Below, one piece after another: positions 1 to 6,002 of a DNA stretch of 6,378 bases (position 1 is the stretch's first letter; each line of letters opens with the position of its first letter). A model generated the notes under the pieces. The model was not told the DNA's origin. It saw only the letters and a list, made by a program, of their open reading frames with translations, and searched no databases. The translations under genes and the position numbers were made by a program. The stretch comes from Clostridiaceae bacterium (lineage in GTDB: Bacteria > Bacillota > Clostridia > Oscillospirales > Acutalibacteraceae): positions 1 through 6,378 of the forward strand of contig JAEDEQ010000089.1 of assembly GCA_016293225.1 (NCBI GenBank), written 5' to 3'.

Positions 1-203
1 AATTTTACTTTTGAATGTTCCATTGAAGAAGCCTCCTTGGTGGTTTCGTCTTTATTTTCGGCGTCTCCGCTTTCACTCTGAGATGAAGCGGAAACGGAGC
101 TTGCGTTTTCATGCAGTTGTTCCTTTGAGCACGAGCAAAGAGCAAAAAGGAGCGTTAAGGCGCAAAGCAAAAGCGCAAAACGCTTTTTCGATTCGGTAAA
201 CAT
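1..203 (-). CDS. Putative lipoprotein, N-terminal part only (runs off left edge)
   Basis: Reading the minus strand from the ATG at 203-201 gives 67 codons with no stop before the window edge. The protein begins MFTESKKRFALLLCALTLLF and continues to a lipobox LCSC with the modifiable cysteine at residue 25. This is a classic type II signal peptide: a positive n-region (K6, K7, R8), a hydrophobic core at about 9-23, then Cys. After it comes a Ser/Glu/Asp/Lys-rich, low-complexity linker (residues about 34-67), typical of the tether before a folded domain in Gram-positive lipoproteins. The mature protein should be anchored to the outer face of the membrane. The functional domain lies outside the window, so no family can be named. 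The ribosome site is weak (GAAAGAAG about 8 nt before the ATG). A good promoter lies upstream at 248-275, supporting the gene and its start. Confidence 0.8.
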   Translation of the reverse strand, partial: MFTESKKRFALLLCALTLLFALCSCSKEQLHENASSVSASSQSESGDAENKDETTKEASSMEHSKVK

Positions 204-247
204 GATGCCATCTTCTTTCGTAATAATCGGTATAATAAAGCTTAATA

Positions 248-275
248 ATTATACAACTTTTCAAAAATAAGTCAA
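248..275 (-). promoter_or_regulatory. Sigma-A-like promoter for the lipoprotein gene
   Basis: On the minus strand, TTGACT (275-270) and TATAAT (253-248) are separated by 16 bp. Transcription would begin near 241, leaving a leader of about 38 nt before the ATG at 203. The -10 box is a perfect consensus and the -35 box has one mismatch. It lies back to back with the plus-strand promoter at 286-314. Confidence 0.75.
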
Positions 276-285
276 GCAAAAAGAG

Positions 286-314
286 ATGACAAGAGGAAAA
301 GTTTATGGTATACT
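286..314 (+). promoter_or_regulatory. Sigma-A-like promoter for the rRNA methyltransferase gene
   Basis: ATGACA (286-291) and TATACT (309-314) are separated by 17 bp, with a TGG extension directly before the -10 box (306-308). The predicted start is near 321, giving a leader of about 36 nt. The downstream AAAGGAG at 342-348 lies 8 nt before the ATG at 357, so promoter, ribosome site and start codon agree. Confidence 0.78.
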
Positions 315-356
315 GTTTTTCGGTTAAAATTCCGGTTTGATAAAGGAGCGGACAGC

Positions 357-1583
357 ATGAAAGCAGAAAGAGGCTATCCCATAGCCGTCATCAGCGAAAA
401 GGCGGAAAAAAGTATCAGAAGCGGCCACGTCTGGGTATTCGGCGAAGAGGTCAAAGAACTCATCGGCAATGCGCAGGACGGAGAGCTTGTTGACGTTGTC
501 AGCCGCAAGGGCAGCTTCCTCGGAACGGGATTTTTCAACAGCAATTCAAAAATCCGTGTGCGCATTCTTTCAAAGAATGCAAACGACAAATTTGATTCCG
601 CTTTTTTTGAGCGCAGACTGCGCTACTGCTTTGAATACCGCAAAACCGTTATGGGAGCGGACTTTGACTGCTGCCGCCTTGTTTTCGGCGAGGCAGACTC
701 CTTCCCCGGACTGACTGTTGACCGCTTCGGCGATATCTTAGTTACGCAGACGCTTTCCCTCGGCATTGAAAAGCGCAAAAATATCATCTTTCCGCTCATG
801 GTAAAGGTTCTTTCAGATATGGGAGAAACAATTACTGCCGTCTATGAGCGCAATGATGTTGCAATCAGGGAAAAGGAGGGTCTTGAGGAAAACAAGGGCT
901 TTTTCTCTGCGCCCGGACTGCGGACAGACCTTGACGGAAAAACCGTTATCACCGAAAACGGCATCAGGTATAACATTGATTACATCAACGGGCAAAAGAC
1001 CGGCTTTTTCCTCGACCAGAAGTATAACCGCCTTGCCGCAGGAAAAATTGCAAAGGGAAAGACCGTTCTTGACTGCTTTACCCACACGGGAGCCTTTGCT
1101 CTCAACTGCGCAAAAATGGGTGCAAAGCACGTTACGGCGGTTGACATTTCAAAGGACGCCGTTGAGCTGACAAAGGAGAACGCAAGGCTCAACAGCCTTT
1201 CCAATGTTTCCTTTGAATGTGCAAACGTTTTTGAGCTTCTGACAAGGCTTTATGAAGAAAAGAACAGCCCCTATGACTACATCATCCTTGATCCGCCGGC
1301 ATTCACAAAAAGCAGTGCTTCGCTCAAAAACGCCGAGCGCGGCTACAAGGAAATCAACATGAAAGCGATGAAGCTTCTTCCGCGCGGCGGCTACCTTGCA
1401 ACCTGCTCCTGCTCCCACTTCATGACGGACGCGCTTTTCAGGAAAATGCTGCGCTTTGCCGCCGCGGACGCCGGTGTCTCGCTCAGGCAGATTGAAGCAC
1501 GGCAGCAGTCTCCCGACCATCCGATACTCTGGAATGTTCCGGAAACGGACTACCTTAAATTCTATATCTTCCAGATTGTCTGA
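357..1583 (+). CDS. rlmI: Class I SAM-dependent 23S rRNA methyltransferase, RlmI/RlmQ family (PUA domain)
   Basis: The 408-residue protein matches the usual length of COG1092 enzymes (E. coli RlmI is about 396). Its layout also fits: an N-terminal PUA RNA-binding domain (about 8-75), a linking beta-rich domain with RLVFGEADSFPGLTVDRFGD (107-126), then a Rossmann methyltransferase domain from about 210. SAM-binding motif I is VLDCFTHTGAFAL (237-249), followed by the acidic AVDIS (261-265). Motif IV is LDPPAF (311-316). TCSCS (349-353) carries the cysteine position expected of an m5C enzyme. GFFLDQ (216-221) is also typical. RlmI makes m5C1962 in 23S rRNA. Firmicute relatives of this family (YwbD) have been described as m7G enzymes named RlmQ, so the family is firm but the modified base is not. 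AAAGGAG 8 nt upstream sets the start. No clear terminator follows, so read-through into the next gene is possible. The enzyme is cytoplasmic and acts on the ribosome. Confidence 0.93.
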   Translation: MKAERGYPIAVISEKAEKSIRSGHVWVFGEEVKELIGNAQDGELVDVVSRKGSFLGTGFFNSNSKIRVRILSKNANDKFDSAFFERRLRYCFEYRKTVMGADFDCCRLVFGEADSFPGLTVDRFGDILVTQTLSLGIEKRKNIIFPLMVKVLSDMGETITAVYERNDVAIREKEGLEENKGFFSAPGLRTDLDGKTVITENGIRYNIDYINGQKTGFFLDQKYNRLAAGKIAKGKTVLDCFTHTGAFALNCAKMGAKHVTAVDISKDAVELTKENARLNSLSNVSFECANVFELLTRLYEEKNSPYDYIILDPPAFTKSSASLKNAERGYKEINMKAMKLLPRGGYLATCSCSHFMTDALFRKMLRFAAADAGVSLRQIEARQQSPDHPILWNVPETDYLKFYIFQIV

Positions 1584-1619
1584 TTCCGCTTCTCTTAATA
1601 AATTTTAATAATTATCCGA

Positions 1620-1648
1620 TTGCAACAGTTTTATTTTCATGATAAAAT
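1620..1648 (+). promoter_or_regulatory. Sigma-A-like promoter for the zinc-ribbon membrane protein gene
   Basis: TTGCAA (1620-1625) and TAAAAT (1643-1648) are separated by 17 bp, with a TGA extension directly before the -10 box (1640-1642). The predicted start is near 1655, leaving a leader of about 80 nt before the TTG start at 1737. The same -35 hexamer, spacing and TGn extension occur at the promoter of the other zinc-ribbon gene (5764-5792). Confidence 0.65.
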
Positions 1649-1666
1649 TATACCAAACCGGAAACT

Positions 1667-1694
1667 TGCTTCGGCAAAAGCGGCGCTTCGGCGT
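1667..1694 (+). other. Two small UUCG-loop hairpins in the 5' leader
   Basis: The 8-mer GCTTCGGC occurs twice, at 1668-1675 and 1685-1692. Each copy can fold as a short stem closed by a cUUCGg tetraloop: TTGC/GCAA around the first (4 bp), and CGC/GCG plus a G-U pair around the second. The stems are short and no T-tract follows, so this is not a terminator. It could be a modest leader structure or chance. Confidence 0.25.
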
Positions 1695-1722
1695 GTGACC
1701 TGACGGAGCAAGAAACAACAAC

Positions 1723-1730
1723 GGGGAGGG
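1723..1730 (+). promoter_or_regulatory. Ribosome binding site that fixes a TTG start
   Basis: The purine run GGGGAGGG ends 6 nt before the TTG at 1737-1739. There is no ATG or GTG at the start of this frame and no internal methionine anywhere in the protein, so this site plus TTG is the only workable start. Confidence 0.7.
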
Positions 1731-1736
1731 TTAGCT

Positions 1737-2411
1737 TTGATTTGCAGAAATTGCAGCGCCGAAATTGACGCAAGCTTTGAAAAATGTCCTTACTGCAAAA
1801 AGGATCCGCGAAAGCGCGGCTATTTCGGCAAAACGGGAATTGTCCTTGTTCTTGTCATTCTTGCTGTTGTTGCTGCTGTGGTTTATGCGGCATTGAACTT
1901 TCCGAAGATTAAAAATCTTACCCTGTCCGCCGCTTCAAGGGTTGCCGCATTTCAGATAACGCAAAAAAGATACTCCGACGAGGATAATAAGTCCTCCTCC
2001 GCCGCGGCAGAGGACGGACAGGCCGCCGAAAATGTCGGCGCAAGCACTGAGCAGTCCTCCTGCGAGCCTGCCGGCAGCTTTGACCTTTGCAGCGCGCAAA
2101 TTAAGGAGGTCTGTGTTGCCGGTGCGGACGGGAACACTATCTCCGCACGCGGACTGATTACGGCAAAAAAGCAGCAGCTTAAAGATATTACGCAGGCGCA
2201 GTTCAAAAGCTTTTGCCTGCAAAAAATAACACGAAGCCGCTATCTGTGGCTGACTATCAGATTTGAGGACGGCACGGGGCTTGTCTTTTTCGGGAACAAC
2301 ACCGCGTCGGCCGTCTACTGCAAGCTTGACGAAAACGACAGAATCGAAGAAATTCTCGGCAACATTCTGCTTTCGGACGGCGGCAACTATGTTTATGTTG
2401 ACAACCGGTAG
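1737..2411 (+). CDS. Zinc-ribbon single-pass membrane protein, outer domain unrecognised
   Basis: The 224-residue product starts at a TTG codon behind GGGGAGGG. Residues 3-20 form a small zinc ribbon, with cysteines at 3, 6, 17 and 20 (CRNC and CPYC). A basic patch follows (KKDPRKRGYFGK, 21-32), then one membrane helix at about 34-54. The basic residues before the helix predict the ribbon in the cytoplasm and the C-terminus outside. Residues about 79-110 are a Ser/Ala/Glu/Asp-rich linker. The remainder (about 111-224) is a mixed alpha/beta-looking domain with no motif I recognise; it contains cysteines at 109, 117 and 125. Such ribbon-plus-helix proteins are common in Clostridia and mostly uncharacterised. 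The gene has its own promoter, ends at a strong terminator and faces the GH2/SH3b operon. Its ribbon has the same cysteine spacing as the protein encoded at 4281-5693. That it is a real gene is well supported; its function is unknown. Confidence 0.85.
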   Translation: MICRNCSAEIDASFEKCPYCKKDPRKRGYFGKTGIVLVLVILAVVAAVVYAALNFPKIKNLTLSAASRVAAFQITQKRYSDEDNKSSSAAAEDGQAAENVGASTEQSSCEPAGSFDLCSAQIKEVCVAGADGNTISARGLITAKKQQLKDITQAQFKSFCLQKITRSRYLWLTIRFEDGTGLVFFGNNTASAVYCKLDENDRIEEILGNILLSDGGNYVYVDNR

Positions 2412-2418
2412 CTTTGCA

Positions 2419-2482
2419 AAAAAAACGACACCGCACACTGTTTTTCGGCAGTGCGCGGTGTTTTACTTTTGCTTTTTATTTT
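2419..2482. terminator. Bidirectional intrinsic terminator between convergent genes
   Basis: A 13-bp stem pairs 2428-2440 (ACACCGCACACTG) with 2449-2461 (CAGTGCGCGGTGT), with one A/C mismatch and an 8-nt loop. On the plus strand it is followed by TTTT and further T-rich sequence, ending transcription of the gene at 1737-2411. On the minus strand the same hairpin is followed by eight Ts (the A-run at 2418-2425), ending the GH2 operon whose stop codon is at 2484-2482. A hairpin with U-tracts on both sides is the expected arrangement for convergent genes. Confidence 0.9.
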
Positions 2483-4245
2483 CAGAAAGTGAGCTTTTCG
2501 TTCATTTCCCTCACAGTATCCTCGTCAAGCTTCACAAGCTCGCGGTCATAAGTCAACATACCGTTGACCTCGAACTCAACGTCGGAAACCTGCGTGTAAA
2601 CTGTTGCGGAAAGTCCCTTTTTCATTGCCGGAATGACCTGCTTTTCGTGCAGCTTTCTGTATGCGGCGGTGAGGCTTTCCTTGCTGTTATACATCTGATA
2701 GCCGAAAGATTTGCCCTTGTTCCAGACATGGCCGTCAAGAATCTGGCTGTAGCCGCCGTATTCACTGAGGACAAACGGCCTGCCGTCATATTTCGGCGCG
2801 GTGACGGGAAGAATGTAGCGGTGGATACTCCTCAGATCGCAGCCTTTCTGGTCATACCAGCCGCTTGCGTGGTCAACAATCCTTGAGGGATCCTTTTTCT
2901 TAACGGCGTCTCCGATTCGCTTTGCGTCAAACTGACCCCAGCCCTCGTTGAACGGTACCCAGCAGCCGATGGAGGTGTGGTTATAAAGGAAGTCTATCAT
3001 TTCAAAAAGCTCGTCTTCAAACTGCGTTCTCCACTCAATCCTGTCGCGGTTAAAGACCGAATATTTGTTGTCTTTGAGGCTTGAATAGATAACGGGGTTG
3101 ATGAAGCCCTGAATGTTCGGCAGCACGCCGGCGTGGAAAACATCAAGCTCCTTGCCGCCGCTGACCATATCCTGCCAGACAATCATTCCGAGTCTGTCGC
3201 AGTGGTAATACCAGCGGTCAGGCTCAACCTTGATGTGCTTCCTGAGCATATTGAAGCCGAGGCGCTTCATTGTTTCAATATCGTAAACCATTGCCTCGTC
3301 GCACGGTGCGGTAAGACCGCCGTCGCTCCAATAGCCCTGGTCAAGAAGTCCTTTCTGGAAATAAGGCTTGTTGTTGAGGAACAGCCTTGCGTAGCCGTCA
3401 TGCTGACCGATGCTGAACTTTCTCATTCCAAAGTAGCCCTTGACCGTATCAAGAGAATCGCCGTTTTTGAGCGTGAGCACAAAGTCATAAAGGAACGGCT
3501 CCTCCGGCGACCAGAGCTTTGCGTTTTTGATTTCAACGCTGTCGTTTTTGCCGATTTCCTTTTGTGCAACAACAGTTTCGCCGTCAAGAACCTTGATTGA
3601 AAGCTCTCCGTTTCCGGCAACGGTTGTTTCAATGTTCAGCACGCCGTTGTCAATATCGGGGGTAAGCTTATACTTTTCAATGTAATTTTCCGGCACGGCT
3701 TCAAGCCAGACCGTCTGCCAGATTCCCGAGGTTGAGGTGTACCAGAAGCCGTGGGAGCGGCTCGCCTGCTTGCCGCGGTTCTGCCAGCCCTCGTCGGTCG
3801 GGTCATAGACCCGGACAACAAGCTCGTTTTCGCCGTCCGTGAGCGCGTCCGTAATATCCGCAGAAAAGGGGCAGTAGCCGCCGATATGGGAGGCAACAAG
3901 TTTTTTGTTGATATAAACCCTGCTTTCCCAGTCGATTGCGCCGAAATGAAGGAGCACCCTTTTTCCGCTGAAGGATTCGGGAAGAGTAAAGACCTTTTTA
4001 TACCAAAGGCGCTGATTTTTGTTTATCCTTTTGCATACGCCGGAAAGGCTGCTTTCAATGGCGAACGGAACGCGGATTTTGCCGTCAAAGCTTTCGCACC
4101 ATTCAGCGTTTTCATCGGTTATTGCGTAATCGAACATTCCGTTAAGGTTCAGCCAGTTATCCCTCACCATCTGCGGACGCGGATATTCCGGAAGCGGATT
4201 TTCGCACATTGCGCTCTCGGTCCAGCGGGTTTTTAATGTTACCAT
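2482..4245 (-). CDS. Glycoside hydrolase family 2 enzyme (beta-galactosidase/beta-glucuronidase superfamily)
   Basis: The 587-residue protein has the three core GH2 domains in order. These are a jelly-roll sugar-binding domain (about 19-184, with SGIWQTVWLE at 173-182), an Ig-like sandwich (about 185-279) and a TIM barrel (about 280-587). The acid/base glutamate is E434 in PFNEGWG and the nucleophile is E495 in VLSEYGGY. GFNMLRKHIKVEPD (330-343) is the usual first barrel strand region. It should hydrolyse terminal beta-linked sugars with retention. There is no signal peptide, so it acts in the cytoplasm on imported oligosaccharides. The length is near that of E. coli beta-glucuronidase, but I cannot see a convincing NxK glucuronate-binding motif, so galactoside, arabinoside or another substrate is open. 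The ATG at 4245 is chosen because AAGGAG lies 8 nt upstream; a longer TTG-initiated version would start upstream of that site. It is the distal gene of an operon with the SH3b gene, 35 nt downstream of it. Confidence 0.93.
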   Translation of the reverse strand: MVTLKTRWTESAMCENPLPEYPRPQMVRDNWLNLNGMFDYAITDENAEWCESFDGKIRVPFAIESSLSGVCKRINKNQRLWYKKVFTLPESFSGKRVLLHFGAIDWESRVYINKKLVASHIGGYCPFSADITDALTDGENELVVRVYDPTDEGWQNRGKQASRSHGFWYTSTSGIWQTVWLEAVPENYIEKYKLTPDIDNGVLNIETTVAGNGELSIKVLDGETVVAQKEIGKNDSVEIKNAKLWSPEEPFLYDFVLTLKNGDSLDTVKGYFGMRKFSIGQHDGYARLFLNNKPYFQKGLLDQGYWSDGGLTAPCDEAMVYDIETMKRLGFNMLRKHIKVEPDRWYYHCDRLGMIVWQDMVSGGKELDVFHAGVLPNIQGFINPVIYSSLKDNKYSVFNRDRIEWRTQFEDELFEMIDFLYNHTSIGCWVPFNEGWGQFDAKRIGDAVKKKDPSRIVDHASGWYDQKGCDLRSIHRYILPVTAPKYDGRPFVLSEYGGYSQILDGHVWNKGKSFGYQMYNSKESLTAAYRKLHEKQVIPAMKKGLSATVYTQVSDVEFEVNGMLTYDRELVKLDEDTVREMNEKLTF

Positions 4246-4253
4246 CAATATTA

Positions 4254-4259
4254 CTCCTT
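4254..4259 (-). promoter_or_regulatory. Ribosome binding site of the GH2 gene
   Basis: Minus-strand AAGGAG, within a longer A-run, lies 8 nt before the ATG at 4245-4243. It falls inside the 11-codon extension that would result from the upstream TTG at 4278, which argues against that longer start. It lies in the 35-nt gap after the stop of the SH3b gene, consistent with translation of the second gene of one transcript. Confidence 0.8.
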
Positions 4260-4280
4260 TTTTCTCTGATAGGTTCAAAT

Positions 4281-5693
4281 TTACTTAATATAAGCTGCGG
4301 ATACCCAGCCGGAAACTCCGCGCGTGATATCGGTTACATATACCCAGCCGGGGTTCTTGCTGCTTTCGCCCTTGACCAAAACGGGATAGCCCTCGCCGAG
4401 ATAGCGGATAGTGTCGTAAGCGGTGCCGGGGCCTTTCCTGAGTCGGAGACCCTCTGAGGTGGTAACGGTCTTTGTTTTAGGATTCGAGTAGGTCTTATCG
4501 GGCGCAACAACGCCGGAAACCTTGACCTCCTTTTCGGCAACGGGTCTTTCCTTTGAAAGATACTTTGCGCTGACCCAGCCGTAAACGCCGTAGCGCGGAT
4601 AGTATACATAGTAAAAGCCGTTTTCCTCGCCGTACACCTTGACCTCGCCGCCGACGGAGAGCGACGCTCTGACCGCAGAGGAGGAGGACGGGCGCAGTCT
4701 CATTGAAACGCCGTTGACCGAAGCGTATCTTGTGAGCGGAGTTGAGTAATACTTATCCGGCTTTTTAAGCGTTTGTGCGGTGGTTGTTGCAGGCGCCGTG
4801 GTGTAGGCTTTGGTTGTGGTGTATTCCTTTGTTGTGGTATAGGCTTTGGTTGTGGTATAGGCCTTTGTTGTGGTATAGGCCTTTGTGGTTGTTGTGTATG
4901 CCTTTGTGGTAGTGGGCTCTGAGGCTTTTTCGGTTGTTGTTTTTTCCTCGGCCGGCTTTGTTGTTGTGTCCTTGCTTTCGGACGGCTCTGTGGTTTTGCT
5001 TTCGTCCTCAGCGGTCGTTTTTTCGGTTGAAGCCTTATCGGCAGGCTTTGTTGTTTTTTCTGCGGTTGAGGGGGCGGTACTTTCGGTAGTAGGCTCGGCG
5101 GTGCTGCCGTTCGCGTCCTCGGACACTTCAGTCTTTTTGAAAACGGAAAGGATACTGTCCGAACCGCTTCTGACTGCGTTAACGCCGACAACAATTACCG
5201 CAACAAGCACAATGGCAAGCATAACAATGGCGGCTGTCCCCTTTTTGCTTTTTGCGGGCTTAACATACATATCATCTTCGTCATCGTCCGCGCTTTCCTC
5301 TTTTTCCTGCGGCTCAAAGGCTTTGGGCGCCGGGGGCAGCTCGCTGCCCTCGTCCGGGTGAAGCTCGGCAAAGGGATCGTCCTCTTCCTCGGAGTCGTTC
5401 TGCGCTTCGGCAGCCTCCTCATTGCTTCTTATTGTGTTGTAATCCTCAAAAGCGGACGGCGCTTTGGGAACATACTCCGGAGCAACGAGCGCTTCCTCAC
5501 CGGGCTGTTCTGCCGAATTATCTTCTTCGTCAGCGCTCACATATGTATCGGCGCTGTCAGGCTCATATTTCTGCTCAGCCGAAACAGTGTTTTTCTCCTG
5601 CGGTGCTTCGTCATCAAAGCTCATCATTGTTCCGCATTCGGGACAAAAATTTGAACCGGGTTCAAGTTCATGGCCGCAAAAACTGCACTTCAT
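4281..5693 (-). CDS. Zinc-ribbon membrane protein with Thr-rich stalk and two SH3b domains
   Basis: The 470-residue protein has five regions. A zinc ribbon has cysteines at 3, 6, 17 and 20. A long acidic, disordered-looking segment covers about 25-143. A basic patch (KPAKSKKG, 145-152) precedes a membrane helix at about 153-174. A Thr/Lys/Glu/Ser stalk at about 190-307 includes six KAYTTT-type repeats (264-300). Two bacterial SH3 domains follow, at about 322-380 and 409-470, each closing with GWVSA (372-376 and 462-466). Positive residues before the helix place the ribbon inside and the SH3b pair outside, where such domains usually bind peptidoglycan or wall polymers. The ATG at 5693 begins MKCSFCGHEL, the usual ribbon start. 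GGGAG lies 11 nt upstream, a long spacing. An in-frame GTG at 5753 would almost coincide with the predicted transcription start and is rejected. The gene is first in an operon with the GH2 gene. Domain calls are secure; the exact role, sensor or wall anchor, is not. Confidence 0.88.
   Translation of the reverse strand: MKCSFCGHELEPGSNFCPECGTMMSFDDEAPQEKNTVSAEQKYEPDSADTYVSADEEDNSAEQPGEEALVAPEYVPKAPSAFEDYNTIRSNEEAAEAQNDSEEEDDPFAELHPDEGSELPPAPKAFEPQEKEESADDDEDDMYVKPAKSKKGTAAIVMLAIVLVAVIVVGVNAVRSGSDSILSVFKKTEVSEDANGSTAEPTTESTAPSTAEKTTKPADKASTEKTTAEDESKTTEPSESKDTTTKPAEEKTTTEKASEPTTTKAYTTTTKAYTTTKAYTTTKAYTTTKEYTTTKAYTTAPATTTAQTLKKPDKYYSTPLTRYASVNGVSMRLRPSSSSAVRASLSVGGEVKVYGEENGFYYVYYPRYGVYGWVSAKYLSKERPVAEKEVKVSGVVAPDKTYSNPKTKTVTTSEGLRLRKGPGTAYDTIRYLGEGYPVLVKGESSKNPGWVYVTDITRGVSGWVSAAYIK
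4794..4904 (-). repeat. In-frame 18-bp tandem repeat encoding KAYTTT
   Basis: Six consecutive units encode KAYTTTT, KAYTTT (three times), KEYTTT and KAYTTA in the stalk of the SH3b protein. The first unit is 21 bp and the others 18 bp, filling 111 bp exactly. Units two to four differ only at two wobble positions (AAG/AAA and ACA/ACC), while the outer units have diverged more. This suggests expansion from the middle of the array. Confidence 0.9.
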
Positions 5694-5763
5694 ATTCTTT
5701 TCAACTCCCATATTTTCCAAAAATCTCAAGCTGCAACAGACAGCTGTATACACTATTTATATT

Positions 5764-5792
5764 ATTCTAACACATCACAGGTACTATTGCAA
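5764..5792 (-). promoter_or_regulatory. Sigma-A-like promoter for the SH3b-GH2 operon
   Basis: On the minus strand, TTGCAA (5792-5787) and TAGAAT (5769-5764) are separated by 17 bp, with a TGT extension directly before the -10 box. The predicted start is near 5757, giving a leader of about 64 nt before the ATG at 5693. It resembles the promoter at 1620-1648 closely. Confidence 0.68.
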
Positions 5793-5879
5793 GGGTAATT
5801 TCTCGTTTTTGGCGGCGCACCGAAGGGGGCGGATTTTTTAGGGCGAAACACTGTTGTCTTAGCAGGGTTGAAGATGTTT

Positions 5880-5921
5880 TTTAGATAATAGATAATAGAT
5901 AATGGATAATAGATAATAGAT
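5880..5921 (+). repeat. Heptad array of TAGAT-containing units, left arm
   Basis: Six 7-bp units run in tandem: TTTAGAT, AATAGAT twice, AATGGAT, then AATAGAT twice. One unit carries A to G; the first two bases of the first unit differ. The same TAGAT core at 7-bp spacing occurs in inverse orientation at 6003-6037, so this may be one end of a small inverted-repeat element of about 160 bp. Confidence 0.85.
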
Positions 5922-6002
5922 ATTTTCTCTCGCGCCAAAGGTGTACTTATTGATATGCAGGTACTCCGCGTAGCAGCCGACTCTTATTTCCGTTTTACCG
6001 TA

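Noticed and set aside
11..199. 62-codon plus-strand frame
   Set aside because: It is antisense to the lipoprotein gene, which has a signal peptide, lipobox and promoter; the plus frame is basic and has no domain signal.
231..236. Perfect TATAAT on the plus strand as an extra promoter
   Set aside because: No recognisable -35 box lies 16-18 bp upstream, and it falls in the AT-rich leader of the minus-strand gene.
1584..1650. Terminator after the methyltransferase gene
   Set aside because: The spacer is AT-rich with only a weak AT palindrome near 1596-1613 and no GC-rich stem followed by a T-tract.
1935..2438. 167-codon minus-strand frame
   Set aside because: It lies opposite the zinc-ribbon gene, runs through the terminator hairpin, and has no plausible ribosome site or domain.
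3751..4236. 161-codon plus-strand frame
   Set aside because: It is an antisense shadow of the GH2 gene, whose catalytic motifs and start are clear.
2482..4245. Calling the GH2 gene a beta-glucuronidase (uidA) or lacZ
   Set aside because: The catalytic residues are common to the whole family; length and core domains do not discriminate, and the NxK motif is not convincing.
4246..4278. 11-codon N-terminal extension of the GH2 protein from a TTG at 4278
   Set aside because: The AAGGAG ribosome site lies within the extension and 8 nt before the ATG at 4245, and the extension would begin only a few bases after the upstream gene's stop with no ribosome site of its own.
4885..5361. 158-codon plus-strand frame rich in Val, Ser and Phe
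   Set aside because: It arises by reading the Thr/Lys/Glu-rich stalk and acidic segment backwards; the composition is an artefact of the opposite strand.
5694..5753. 20-codon N-terminal extension of the SH3b protein from a GTG at 5753
   Set aside because: The predicted transcript starts near 5757, leaving no room for a ribosome site, and the usual ribbon start MKCSFCG is at the ATG at 5693.
5464..5841. 125-codon plus-strand frame extending past the SH3b gene start
   Set aside because: It is mostly antisense to the SH3b gene and its promoter, has no ribosome site, and ends in repeat sequence.
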